A DNA stretch of 63,943 nucleotides from Lentisphaerota bacterium (GTDB lineage Bacteria; Verrucomicrobiota; Lentisphaeria; Victivallales; Victivallaceae), in the NCBI GenBank assembly GCA_015061525.1, contig SUWK01000006.1:1-63943 (forward strand). Reading direction: 5' to 3'. The notes beneath the pieces are model-generated. The model was given only the letters and a program-made list of their open reading frames with translations. It ran no database searches and was not told the DNA's origin. The translations under genes and the position numbers were made by a program. Below are positions 35,572-43,890 of the stretch, in pieces (the stretch's first letter is position 1; each line of letters starts with the position of its first letter).

Positions 35572-35635
35572 ATCTCTGATACATAAATTGTTTTGTAAAA
35601 ATATGTAAAAATATGCAATTATGAAAAGATGTGTC

Positions 35636-35663
35636 TTGAAAAAAATGTTTTTCAGGATATATT
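35636..35663 (+). promoter_or_regulatory. promoter of the TM1266-rnf operon
   Basis: TTGAAA (35636-35641), 16 bp, TATATT (35658-35663). The leader is about 65 nt. Confidence 0.75.
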
Positions 35664-35736
35664 ACGCTGAAAAGGCTGTTATACGTTCCCAAGAACGCAG
35701 ATTGATGCAGCAGAGATTTTGCATGGAGGTTGCGGA

Positions 35737-36015
35737 GTGAACCGGATCGCATTGATAGGTATTATTGTAGAAGATGTAGCGCAGGCGGCAGAAATAAACC
35801 GTCTGCTCCATGAAAATGGGGAATATATCATTGGGCGAATGGGGATCCCGCACCGTGAACGGGCATTGAGTATTATCAGTGTGATACTTGATGCACCGGC
35901 TGATGTGATAAATTCGCTTTCCGGGAAATTGGGGATGCTCAAAGGAGTGAGCGTGAAAACGCTTTGTTCCAGAAATGAATATCCCGGCACGGAAAAGGAT
36001 AAGGAGGAGTTATGA
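35737..36015 (+). CDS. TM1266-family (iron-only hydrogenase system) regulator
   Basis: 92 residues from the GTG at 35737, with GGAGG (35725-35729) 7 bp upstream. It matches the family remembered as 'putative iron-only hydrogenase system regulator, TM1266' in several blocks: RIALIGIIVEDV, GEYIIGRMGIPHRER, ISVILDAPADVI and SLSGKLGMLKGVSVKT. The fold is ACT/NikR-C-like. In other genomes it sits with [FeFe]-hydrogenase maturation genes. Here it overlaps rnfA by 4 nt (ATGA) and is the first gene of the Rnf operon, suggesting that it senses redox or ligand state for Rnf expression. Confidence 0.85.
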   Translation: MNRIALIGIIVEDVAQAAEINRLLHENGEYIIGRMGIPHRERALSIISVILDAPADVINSLSGKLGMLKGVSVKTLCSRNEYPGTEKDKEEL

Positions 36016-36602
36016 AATATTTGGAATTGACAGTCGGTGCAGTGTTGGTCAACAACTTTGTGCTGACCCGTTTTCTCGGTATTTGTCCGTTCCTCGGAGT
36101 TTCCAAGCGTCTGGATACTGCGCTTGGAATGGGGGGGGCAGTGACGGTGGTGATGGCGTTGGCATCATGTATTACTTCGGTGATTTCCAATTATCTTTTG
36201 CGTTTTACGTTCAATGATAAAGTCATAGATCTGAGTTTTCTCCGGGTATTGACCTTCATTCTGGTGATTGCGGCACTGGTGCAGCTGCTTGAGATCATGC
36301 TGCAGAAAGTAAGTCCGGTGTTGTACCGTGCGTTGGGTATTTATCTGCCGTTGATAACGACGAACTGTGCGGTTCTTGGTGCGGCGACGATCAATGCCGA
36401 AAGCGGCAGGGGAGTGCTGGATTCCACGATATTCGGGGCGTTTTCCGGTGTGGGATTTGCGTTGGCACTGGTACTTTTTGCCAGTATCCGGGAAAAACTT
36501 GAGCTTGCCAATCCGCCCAAAGCATTTGAGGGAACGCCCATAGCGTTGATCACAGCAGGAATACTGGCGATGGCGTTTGTTGGTTTTTCCGGACTTTGCT
36601 GA
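36012..36602 (+). CDS. rnfA: Rnf complex subunit A
   Basis: 196 residues with six membrane helices. RnfA signatures include NNFVLTRFLGICPFLGVS near the start and ALGIYLPLITTNCAVLGAA in helix four, where conserved cysteines of RnfA/RnfE help hold an iron-sulphur centre in the membrane. It is paired with RnfE in an inverted-topology arrangement. GGAGGAG lies before the ATG inside the regulator gene. Confidence 0.95.
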   Translation: MKYLELTVGAVLVNNFVLTRFLGICPFLGVSKRLDTALGMGGAVTVVMALASCITSVISNYLLRFTFNDKVIDLSFLRVLTFILVIAALVQLLEIMLQKVSPVLYRALGIYLPLITTNCAVLGAATINAESGRGVLDSTIFGAFSGVGFALALVLFASIREKLELANPPKAFEGTPIALITAGILAMAFVGFSGLC

Positions 36603-36623
36603 AAGGAGGGACACGTTGATATC

Positions 36624-37481
36624 ATGGATATGACTGCAGTTGTTTGTGCGGTTTTACTGATGGGAGTGCTGGGGATCGTCCTCGGCGGAGTGATCGCAGT
36701 TTTTGTAAAAATGTTTCATGTGAAATCAGATCCCCGGGTGGATTTGGCATTGGAACTGCTGCCCGGAGCCAATTGCGGCGGCTGCGGTAAAGCCGGATGT
36801 GCCGATTTTGCCAAAGCTCTGGCGGCTGGGGAGGTCACTCCGGCGAATTGTCCGGTTTCCAGTTCCGAGCAGATTTCGGCAATCTCATTGGCACTGGGGA
36901 TAGATGCCGGAGAGGTGGAGCGGATGCAGGCTGTGGTTTGCTGCCGCAGCGACATCGGTGAAGTACGCAAGATGTATTATAATGGTGTGCAGGATTGTCA
37001 GGCGGCGAATATGGTCGCAGGCGGTCCGGATGAGTGCCGTTACGGTTGTCTGGGATTGGGAACGTGTGCCAGAAAGTGTCCATTTGGAGCGATTGAGATC
37101 ATCGGTCAGGTGGCGGTGGTTCACCGTGAGTTGTGTGTCGGTTGCGGTAAGTGTGCAGCAGTTTGTCCGCGCGGGGTGATCAAAATGGTTCCGGCAGATG
37201 CCAATTACCATGTGTTTTGCAATTCCCCTGAAAAGGGTGCCAATAAGCGTCATTTCTGCAAAGCCGGTTGTATAGGCTGCCGTAAATGTGAAAAACTTTT
37301 CGGATCAGATTTCACTGTTTCCGGATTTCTGTCGCAAGTGAAGTATCATCCCGGCAGTTGTCTGGATGCTGTATCGGCAGCGAAAATAAATTGTCCGGTC
37401 GGTTGTCTGCGTTCTGTGGAAGAACGTCTTGCCGGTGCTTATGCCAAGGCAAAGGGGAAGAAATATGAAAAGCATGAATAA
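36624..37481 (+). CDS. rnfB: Rnf complex ferredoxin-like subunit B
   Basis: 285 residues: an N-terminal membrane anchor, then the NCGGCGKAGC motif (4Fe-4S, Fe-S domain), then a two-cluster ferredoxin region (CLGLGTCARKCPFGAI and CVGCGKCAAVCPRGVI) and a further cysteine-rich tail (CKAGCIGCRKCEKLF). RnfB receives electrons from ferredoxin. The rnfC gene overlaps its end by 17 bp. Confidence 0.95.
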   Translation: MDMTAVVCAVLLMGVLGIVLGGVIAVFVKMFHVKSDPRVDLALELLPGANCGGCGKAGCADFAKALAAGEVTPANCPVSSSEQISAISLALGIDAGEVERMQAVVCCRSDIGEVRKMYYNGVQDCQAANMVAGGPDECRYGCLGLGTCARKCPFGAIEIIGQVAVVHRELCVGCGKCAAVCPRGVIKMVPADANYHVFCNSPEKGANKRHFCKAGCIGCRKCEKLFGSDFTVSGFLSQVKYHPGSCLDAVSAAKINCPVGCLRSVEERLAGAYAKAKGKKYEKHE

Positions 37482-38817
37482 AAGTTCACGTAATGTGATG
37501 ACTTTTTCCGGAGGTATCCATCCGGCTGGAGATGGTAAGGAGTTGACCAATAAACTGGCGATCCGTTCCGCCAAGCTGTTGGAGCGGTATTTTGTCCTGT
37601 TGGCAGAAAATGCCGGAAAGCCGCCGGTTCCGGTGGTGAAAAAAGGCGATAAAGTCAGAAAGTATCAGCTTATAGCCAAAGCTGACGGCGCGGTGTCGGC
37701 AAATTTGCATGCTCCAACCAGCGGAGAAGTCGGCGGAATAATCGAGGTTCCCGGTCCCATGGGAGTTCCGGCAATGGCGATTGAAATAATTTCCGATGGG
37801 GAAGACAGCGGGGATGTGCCTTATGAACCGATTTGCAATTGGGAAACAGCTGATCCTGATCTGCTGCTGCAGAGAGTGATCGATGCCGGATTGGTCGGCA
37901 TGGGTGGGGCATCATTTCCCACGCATGTGAAGTTGAAACCACCGCCGGGTAAGGCGGTTGACATGCTGATTTTGAATGGAGCAGAGTGCGAACCTTATCT
38001 GACTGCAGATCACCGTTTGATGTTTGAAAAACCGGAAAAAGTGGTGCGGGGAGCGGCGATTTTCGCCAGGATCCTCGGCGTGCGCCGTCCGGCGATCGGG
38101 GTTGAGATCAATAAAGGAGATGCAATAGAGGCTCTTGAGCGTTTTGAAGACCGTTACGGTGTGGATATCGTGCCATTACAGGTGCGGTATCCGCAGGGGT
38201 CGGAAAAACAGTTGATCAATGCGATAACCGGCAGGACGGTGCGTTCCGGCGGTCTGCCGATGGATGCCGGCTGCGTGGTACAGAATGTCGGTACTGCGGC
38301 GGCGTTATCCGATGCTGTGGTCAAAGGTATTCCGCTGGTGGAAAGGATCGTGACTGTTACCGGCGATGTGGTGGTTTCTCCCGGAAACTGGAAGTTGAAG
38401 CTTGGAACTCCGGCGATAGAGGCGGTCAAACTTGCCGGAGGCGTGACGGAAGAACCCGGCAAGTTGATATTCGGCGGGCCGATGATGGGTTTTGCCCAGA
38501 AATCATTTCAGGTTCCGGTGGCGAAAAATACTTCCGGTATTCTGCTGCTTCCGTTCAAACTTGCGGTCAATTACGAAGCCAGCGGATGTATCCGTTGCGG
38601 CAGATGTGTGCAGGGATGTCCGATGCATTTGATGCCGTGTCTGTTGTCAACCGCAATAGAAGCTGACCGGATCGATCTTGCACTTCAAAACCATGTGATG
38701 GATTGCATGGAGTGCGGTTCATGTGCCTACGTCTGTCCGGATCACCGGCCGCTGGTTCAGAATATCCGCCGGGCGAAGGCAGAACTGCGTAAACAGTTTG
38801 CCAATGAGAGAAAGTGA
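37465..38817 (+). CDS. rnfC: Rnf complex NADH-binding subunit C
   Basis: 450 residues from the ATG at 37465 (AAAGGGGAAG upstream). The N-terminal biotinyl-like part is followed by the flavin/NADH domain with GLVGMGGASFPTHVKL and NGAECEPYLTADH, an SLBB region, and two 4Fe-4S motifs, CIRCGRCVQGCP and CMECGSCAYVCP. It is the site where NAD is reduced or NADH oxidised. Confidence 0.95.
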   Translation: MKSMNKSSRNVMTFSGGIHPAGDGKELTNKLAIRSAKLLERYFVLLAENAGKPPVPVVKKGDKVRKYQLIAKADGAVSANLHAPTSGEVGGIIEVPGPMGVPAMAIEIISDGEDSGDVPYEPICNWETADPDLLLQRVIDAGLVGMGGASFPTHVKLKPPPGKAVDMLILNGAECEPYLTADHRLMFEKPEKVVRGAAIFARILGVRRPAIGVEINKGDAIEALERFEDRYGVDIVPLQVRYPQGSEKQLINAITGRTVRSGGLPMDAGCVVQNVGTAAALSDAVVKGIPLVERIVTVTGDVVVSPGNWKLKLGTPAIEAVKLAGGVTEEPGKLIFGGPMMGFAQKSFQVPVAKNTSGILLLPFKLAVNYEASGCIRCGRCVQGCPMHLMPCLLSTAIEADRIDLALQNHVMDCMECGSCAYVCPDHRPLVQNIRRAKAELRKQFANERK

Positions 38818-38826
38818 GTGTTTTTT

Positions 38827-39966
38827 ATGGATACGGAAAAAAACAGTGTTGAAATGAAACTGCCGACCGGAAAAAATCTGGTGTTGAGTTCTTCACCGCA
38901 TCTTTCCACCGGAGCCAATCTCCGCAAGATCATGGGCGGTGTGCTGCTGGCACTGCTGCCGTCAGCAGCTGCAGCGGTATGGTTTTTCGGATGGCGGGCG
39001 TTGCTGATAATCGTATATACTGCATTTTGCTGTGTGACGGCAGAAGCGTTATGGTGTGCTTTTTCCGGTAAACCGGTATGGCGTACCATTGGAGATCTTT
39101 CGGCGGCATTGACCGGTGTGCTGCTGGCATTCTGTCTGCCGGTGAGTGTACCGTTGTATGTGCCGCCGATAGGGGCGATCCTGGCGATCTGGCTGGGAAA
39201 ACAGGTTTATGGCGGATTGGGAAATAATCCATTCAATCCGGCTCTGGTTGCGCGGGTCGGGTTGCTGATAGCGTTGCCGGCTGCGATGACATTCTGGACA
39301 CCGTCGCGTGGAATGATGAAGGATGATTATCCGGAAAAGAGAGAATTTTTCAGTCAGGAGGGATTGCAGAAAATTTCCGACGGGGAAGCTCCGGATGCTG
39401 TTACCTGTGCGACACCGCTTGGAGTTGCCGGTACGACGCCGAAAGTTTCCGGACGCAGTGATGAGGCTGCTGCCAACTTTATTTCTCTGGAGAATCGTGA
39501 ACTTTTCAAAAAATATTTTATTGGTGACCGTGCCGGTTGTCTTGGTGAAACCAGTGTGCTTGCATTGATTATGGGATACTTTATACTGGTTGCTCTGAAT
39601 CTGATCAACTGGCGTGTTCCGCTGCTTTTCATCGGAACAGTGGCATTGGTTACAGCGTTGGTAAACTGGTGTATGCCGGGGGTGACGCCGCCGGCGTTGT
39701 TCCATATTCTCAACGGCGGACTTTTCCTCGGTGCGGTATTTATGGCGACGGATATGGTTACCAGTCCAATAACCGGTTTGGGATGTGTTATATTTGCCGT
39801 CGGCTGCGGATTGCTTACCTCGGTGATCCGGATCTGGGGAAATTATCCGGAAGGAGTGAGTTTTGCCATATTGTTTATGAATGCGCTTGTGCCGTTGATC
39901 GACCGCTGGTGCGGTCACCGGCCGTTCGGTTATGTGCCGATCCGTAAAAAGGAGGTTTCGAAATGA
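38827..39966 (+). CDS. rnfD: Rnf complex flavin-carrying membrane subunit D
   Basis: 379 residues; the ATG at 38827 is preferred over a GTG at 38818. About nine membrane helices. The covalent FMN attachment site of RnfD/NqrB proteins appears as CATPLG, which makes Thr196 the probable flavinylated residue. GNNPFNPALVARVGLL and the ATDMVTSPIT helix are typical. An ApbE flavin transferase would be needed in trans. It overlaps rnfG by 4 nt. Confidence 0.94.
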   Translation: MDTEKNSVEMKLPTGKNLVLSSSPHLSTGANLRKIMGGVLLALLPSAAAAVWFFGWRALLIIVYTAFCCVTAEALWCAFSGKPVWRTIGDLSAALTGVLLAFCLPVSVPLYVPPIGAILAIWLGKQVYGGLGNNPFNPALVARVGLLIALPAAMTFWTPSRGMMKDDYPEKREFFSQEGLQKISDGEAPDAVTCATPLGVAGTTPKVSGRSDEAAANFISLENRELFKKYFIGDRAGCLGETSVLALIMGYFILVALNLINWRVPLLFIGTVALVTALVNWCMPGVTPPALFHILNGGLFLGAVFMATDMVTSPITGLGCVIFAVGCGLLTSVIRIWGNYPEGVSFAILFMNALVPLIDRWCGHRPFGYVPIRKKEVSK

Positions 39967-40601
39967 AGCTGCAGGACAGGGAAAATATGGCGGCACTGGG
40001 AATTTTTCTCGGTGGGGTCGCACTGTCGGCTGCATTGATGCTGGCATTGATCTCCCAATGGACGGCAGAACCGATCCGGGCTGCACAGGAAAAGACCCGT
40101 CAGGCGGCATTTCACCGTCTGCTGCTGCCGGAGTTTGATTCAACCGGAGAAGCAAAGACTTTTGACGATGTAACATTTTATCCGGTGTTGTCAGCCGGCA
40201 AGACGGTTGGTTTTGTCGGGCAGGGGTTCAGCCGTGCCGGATACGGCGGTGAGATCGAGGCTCTGGTTGGCTTTGACCTTTCCGGAAAAATTACTTGTGT
40301 GCAGATATTGCGGCACCGGGAAACTCCCGGCTTGGGTGCAAATGTATGTGAGCGCAAATTCCAAAGAACGATTGCCAATTTGTGTGAAAAAGTTCCGGAA
40401 GTTCCGGAAAATCTGATCCTTGATCAATTTTGCGGCAAATCAGCCGCTGCTGCCGGAAATTGGCGGATAAACAAGGATGGCGGCAGTTTTGAGTATCTTA
40501 CCGGTGCGACGGTCACCAGTCGGGCGGTTACGGCTCTTACAGACCGCATTGCGGAAAGTTTTGCCAAGTCAAAAATGGCGGAAAGTGTGGAGGAAAAGTG
40601 A
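39963..40601 (+). CDS. rnfG: Rnf complex FMN-binding subunit G
   Basis: 212 residues: one N-terminal membrane helix and an extracytoplasmic FMN-binding domain. The flavinylation motif is LTGATVTSRAV, with Thr183 as the covalent FMN carrier. GRQGFS-type and RHRETPGLGAN stretches match RnfG. It is coupled to rnfD and rnfE by overlaps. Confidence 0.94.
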   Translation: MKLQDRENMAALGIFLGGVALSAALMLALISQWTAEPIRAAQEKTRQAAFHRLLLPEFDSTGEAKTFDDVTFYPVLSAGKTVGFVGQGFSRAGYGGEIEALVGFDLSGKITCVQILRHRETPGLGANVCERKFQRTIANLCEKVPEVPENLILDQFCGKSAAAAGNWRINKDGGSFEYLTGATVTSRAVTALTDRIAESFAKSKMAESVEEK

Positions 40602-41287
40602 TGAAAAATTCTTTTTTCCGTGAATTCAGCAAAGGTATATGGAAAGAAAACCCGGTATTGGTACTGCTGTTGGGGACTTGTCCGACATTGGCTCTGACCG
40701 GCAGTGCAGTTAATGGTTTGGGAATGGGGCTCGCCACCACATGCGTATTGATCGGCAGTAATCTGGTTATCAGTATCATTGCATCATTCACTCCGAAAAA
40801 GATCCGGATCCCGGTTTATATCGTGGTTATTGCGGCATTTGTTACAGTGGTCGATCTGCTGATGCAGGCGTATGCTCCGGCGGCACTTTACGAAGCATTG
40901 GGGATCTTTATTCCGCTGATCGTGGTGAACTGTATCGTATTGGGCAGGGCAGAGGCGTTTGCATCGAAAAATTCCCCGTTCCGTTCCATGCTTGACGGTA
41001 TGGGAATGGGACTGGGATTTACTTTGACGCTGACGATGCTGGGGATCATCCGCGAATTTCTCACCGGCGGAGCAGTTTTTGGTATCAAGCTGATCCCCGG
41101 TTGGACAACGGATTTTCTGCTGCCGGGAGCTGCGCCCGGAGCTTTTATCATTGTCGGATGTATACTTGCGTTGAAAAATTATTTCAACCGGCGGGCGGCT
41201 ATCCGGCGCGGTGCGCTTTATGTTCCGCCGCAGGGATTGAACTGTCATACTTGCGGCATCTGCCGGGTTGCGGACGATAAACATTAA
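40601..41287 (+). CDS. rnfE: Rnf complex subunit E
   Basis: 228 residues from the ATG at 40601 (GGAGG at 40589-40593). Six helices; the pattern ENPVLVLLLGTCPTLALT and ALGIFIPLIVVNCIVLGRAEA mirrors RnfA. The C-terminus ends in a cysteine motif, CHTCGIC, that is not part of a typical RnfE as I recall it and could bind a metal or cluster. It closes the operon, in the order A-B-C-D-G-E. Confidence 0.93.
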   Translation: MKNSFFREFSKGIWKENPVLVLLLGTCPTLALTGSAVNGLGMGLATTCVLIGSNLVISIIASFTPKKIRIPVYIVVIAAFVTVVDLLMQAYAPAALYEALGIFIPLIVVNCIVLGRAEAFASKNSPFRSMLDGMGMGLGFTLTLTMLGIIREFLTGGAVFGIKLIPGWTTDFLLPGAAPGAFIIVGCILALKNYFNRRAAIRRGALYVPPQGLNCHTCGICRVADDKH

Positions 41288-41323
41288 AAAAATTGGAAAA
41301 ATTTGATTATTTACGATAAAAGC

Positions 41324-41351
41324 ACTTGCAAAAAAAGCATTTGGAGTATAA
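41324..41351 (+). promoter_or_regulatory. promoter of the TPR/DTRTR genes
   Basis: CTTGCA (41324-41329), 16 bp, TATAAT (41346-41351). A small palindrome, TACATATATGTA (41354-41365), covers the expected start site. Confidence 0.7.
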
Positions 41352-41413
41352 TTTACATATATGTAAGTTTGTGTGATTATGCTTTTGTGTTTTTATCAGG
41401 GTGATTTTTTATT

Positions 41414-42805
41414 ATGATTCGTAAGACAGTCAGTCAGGCTCCGATCTATGTGCGTGATACGATGACCCGTGCTGCGAGGATGGCTGCCGCGCAGGATTTT
41501 GAAGGAGCGGTAGACTCGTTGTGGCCGGTTGTTTGCAAAAATCCGGAAGTTCCGGCTCTTTATGACAAGATTCGGGAATATGAGCTTGGTAAGTTGAGAA
41601 CTCAGGGCGGCGGAGTAAAATTCATAGCTGCGTTTTGTGGTTTTTTTAAGGCGATCCGGGTCGGGATGCTGTGCGGCAGCGATCCGGTGAAAGCGATGGA
41701 ACTCTGTGAAAAAAGTCTTGCGTTCTGTGTTGATAATCCTCCGATTCTGAATGCTCTGGTGAAGGCAAGTTTCGCCGCCGGGGCTCCGTGGGGGGCGGTG
41801 TCGGCACTGCAGGTGTTGTGCAAACTTCACCCCAATCCTGTGCGGATGAAAAGTCTTGCCGAGGCAATGCAGCTCAACGGACAGGGTATAGATGCTCTCA
41901 AGGTTCATCAGGATATTATCGCCAAAGCTGCAGATAAAAAGAATGTTGACAAGGCCGGTTTGCAGGCCGCGATGGTGCTGGCAAGTATCGAGCGCGGTAA
42001 CTTCAACGATCAGAAATCCAAAAAAGCTGCCAACGCTGCTGATGCTGAAGATGCGATTATCCAACAGCTGCTGGATGGCACGATCCACGATGCAGAACAG
42101 GCCCAGCTGCTTATCGACCGTTTTACTGCCGAGTTGCGTAAAAAAGACTCTGTGGATATGCGGCGCAAAATGGCAGATGCTTACATGATCGCGGAAAAGT
42201 ATGATGATGCTTTGCGGGAATACCGTGCGGTCGCTGACCGGCTCGGTGTGGTGGACCCGGTATTGGATAAACATATTGAAAAGGCGTATATTTCCAAATT
42301 GCGGGTTTCTGTAGATGAGTTGAAAGCCAATCCCGGGAATTATGAGGATCCGGAAAAACAGATCCGTGATTTGGAACAGCAAATCGTCGATTACCGCTGG
42401 AAGCACGCAAGTTCCCGTGCGGAGCAGTTCCCCAACGATATGCAGCTGCAGTTTGATTTCGGTGAGTTGCAGTTTGAGTTTGAGATGTATGATGAAGCGG
42501 TCAAAACGTTTCAGAAAGTTGCGGAAAACCCGCAGAAACGCCGCGGCAGTCTGGTCTATCTCGGCAGATGTGCGTTATTGCGCAATGATCCGGTGGAAGC
42601 TGAAAAATATTTGCAGGAAGCGGTCAATGAAATGCCGCGTATGGATAAGTACAAACGCGAAGCGATGTATTATTTGGGTAATGCGTTGGAGCTTAACGGC
42701 AAGAATGAAGATGCTGTTACCAACTACCGGCAGATATTGGTAAGTATGGCAAATTACCGGGATGTACCCCAGCGTTTGAAAGCGTTGGGCGTTGAAATGG
42801 AATAA
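41414..42805 (+). CDS. TPR-repeat protein
   Basis: 463 residues, no signal peptide or membrane helix. TPR-like helix pairs are scattered through it, best at residues about 250-275 (KMADAYMIAEKYDDALREY), 350-375 (FGELQFEFEMYDEAVKTFQK) and 400-440 (AMYYLGNALELNGKNEDAV). A charged helical segment lies between. TPR arrays bind partner proteins. It is followed after 40 bp by the DTRTR membrane protein, and both probably share one transcript; they may act together. I do not recognise a named family. Confidence 0.7.
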   Translation: MIRKTVSQAPIYVRDTMTRAARMAAAQDFEGAVDSLWPVVCKNPEVPALYDKIREYELGKLRTQGGGVKFIAAFCGFFKAIRVGMLCGSDPVKAMELCEKSLAFCVDNPPILNALVKASFAAGAPWGAVSALQVLCKLHPNPVRMKSLAEAMQLNGQGIDALKVHQDIIAKAADKKNVDKAGLQAAMVLASIERGNFNDQKSKKAANAADAEDAIIQQLLDGTIHDAEQAQLLIDRFTAELRKKDSVDMRRKMADAYMIAEKYDDALREYRAVADRLGVVDPVLDKHIEKAYISKLRVSVDELKANPGNYEDPEKQIRDLEQQIVDYRWKHASSRAEQFPNDMQLQFDFGELQFEFEMYDEAVKTFQKVAENPQKRRGSLVYLGRCALLRNDPVEAEKYLQEAVNEMPRMDKYKREAMYYLGNALELNGKNEDAVTNYRQILVSMANYRDVPQRLKALGVEME

Positions 42806-42845
42806 TAAGTAATATTTACATATATTGATTGAAAGGATGTGAAAA

Positions 42846-43826
42846 ATGGCAGATCAGGAAAATGCTCCGGTGACTCCGGCTTCATTGGCAGAAGATACCC
42901 GAACCCGTAAAACTGTCCGTTTGCGGACGATCGCTCCGGCGGCTACCGGGCCGAGTTTGAGCAATGTTCAGGTGGGCGATGCTCCGGTGGAGGATACCCG
43001 TACCCGTTTGACTGTCAAACTTAAACCGGCAATGGCGGCTGCTCCCAAGATCCCTGCAGTTGCTCCTGCTCCGGCACCGACTCCTGCAGTTGCTCCCGCA
43101 GTTGCTCCTGCTCCGGCACCGACTCCCGCAGTTGCGACCAGTATTGTAGATGATACCCGTACGCGTTCAACGGTGAAACTTATGCCGTCTGCCAAAGCGG
43201 CATCTCCGGTCGTTCCCAATGTTGAACCGGCAGTTCAGCAGTCTGCTGCTGAAGATGAAGATACCCGGACCCGCCGCAATGTGGTTATTTCTCAGCTTGC
43301 CGCCGGAGGTGATGATGATCGTACGGTGAAAATTCAGCGTCCGACTCTTAAAAAGCCGGTGGTGCAGCCCAAGCCTGCTCCGTCAGTTGCCCCTGCCGCT
43401 GCTCCCGCACCTGCCCCTGCCGCTGCGCCCGCACCTGCCCCTGCCGCTGCTCCCGCACCTGCCCCTGCCGCTGCGCCCGCACCTGCCCCTGCCGCTGCGC
43501 CCGCACCTGCCCCTGCTGCTGCGCCAGCACCTGTACCTGCCGCTGCGCCCGTACCTGCCCCTGCCGTTGCGCCGGCTCCTCAGCTTGGAGTTCATTCTGG
43601 AATGCCCGGAGCAATGCAGCCCGGAGTTCATTCTGGAATGCCCGGAGCAATGCAGCCCGGAGTCCCGCCGATGGCTGTGACAAAAAAATGTTCGGTTTTC
43701 TATACTGTCATGGCAGTGTTGACTTTCATCTGCCTGCTTGGTGTGGGAGCTTTGACGGCGTCGCATTATCTTACCTTTGATCATGGTATTGAATTTTCGA
43801 TCCCCGGGATCCCTTTCGGTAAGTAA
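42846..43826 (+). CDS. repeat-rich single-pass membrane protein with DTRTR motifs
   Basis: 326 residues. The motif DTRTRxTVxL occurs at residues 17-25, 50-59 and 103-112, a variant DTRTRRNVVI at 139-148, and a shorter DDRTVKIQ at 158-165. They are separated by Ala/Pro linkers. A low-complexity (PAPAPAAA)n stretch follows, then two identical 12-residue units (GVHSGMPGAMQP), then one membrane helix near residues 284-306 and a short extracytoplasmic end. The evenly spaced threonines flanked by arginine look like peptide docking or phosphorylation sites. It lies downstream of a TPR gene and ends at a terminator. Function unknown. Confidence 0.7.
   Translation: MADQENAPVTPASLAEDTRTRKTVRLRTIAPAATGPSLSNVQVGDAPVEDTRTRLTVKLKPAMAAAPKIPAVAPAPAPTPAVAPAVAPAPAPTPAVATSIVDDTRTRSTVKLMPSAKAASPVVPNVEPAVQQSAAEDEDTRTRRNVVISQLAAGGDDDRTVKIQRPTLKKPVVQPKPAPSVAPAAAPAPAPAAAPAPAPAAAPAPAPAAAPAPAPAAAPAPAPAAAPAPVPAAAPVPAPAVAPAPQLGVHSGMPGAMQPGVHSGMPGAMQPGVPPMAVTKKCSVFYTVMAVLTFICLLGVGALTASHYLTFDHGIEFSIPGIPFGK
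43388..43573. repeat. Ala/Pro-coding tandem repeats
   Basis: Imperfect tandem units of about 24 bp (CCTGCCGCTGCxCCCGCA type) encode the PAPAPAAA stretch. The array is long enough for slippage and length variation. Confidence 0.85.
43587..43658. repeat. perfect 36-bp duplication
   Basis: Two identical 36-bp units (43587-43622 and 43623-43658) encode two copies of GVHSGMPGAMQP. Identity at the DNA level implies a recent duplication or ongoing homogenisation. Confidence 0.92.
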
Positions 43827-43847
43827 TTTGATGTGAAATATTTTAAC

Positions 43848-43876
43848 GAGGAACGTCAACGGCGTTCCTCATTTTT
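43848..43876 (+). terminator. Rho-independent terminator
   Basis: GAGGAACG (43848-43855) pairs with CGTTCCTC (43863-43870), followed by ATTTTT. Confidence 0.85.
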
Positions 43877-43890
43877 GTGTAAGGGTGAAT

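Noticed and set aside
41396-42406. 336-codon open frame antisense to the TPR gene
   Set aside because: No start context, no domain; the sense gene has TPR periodicity and its own promoter.
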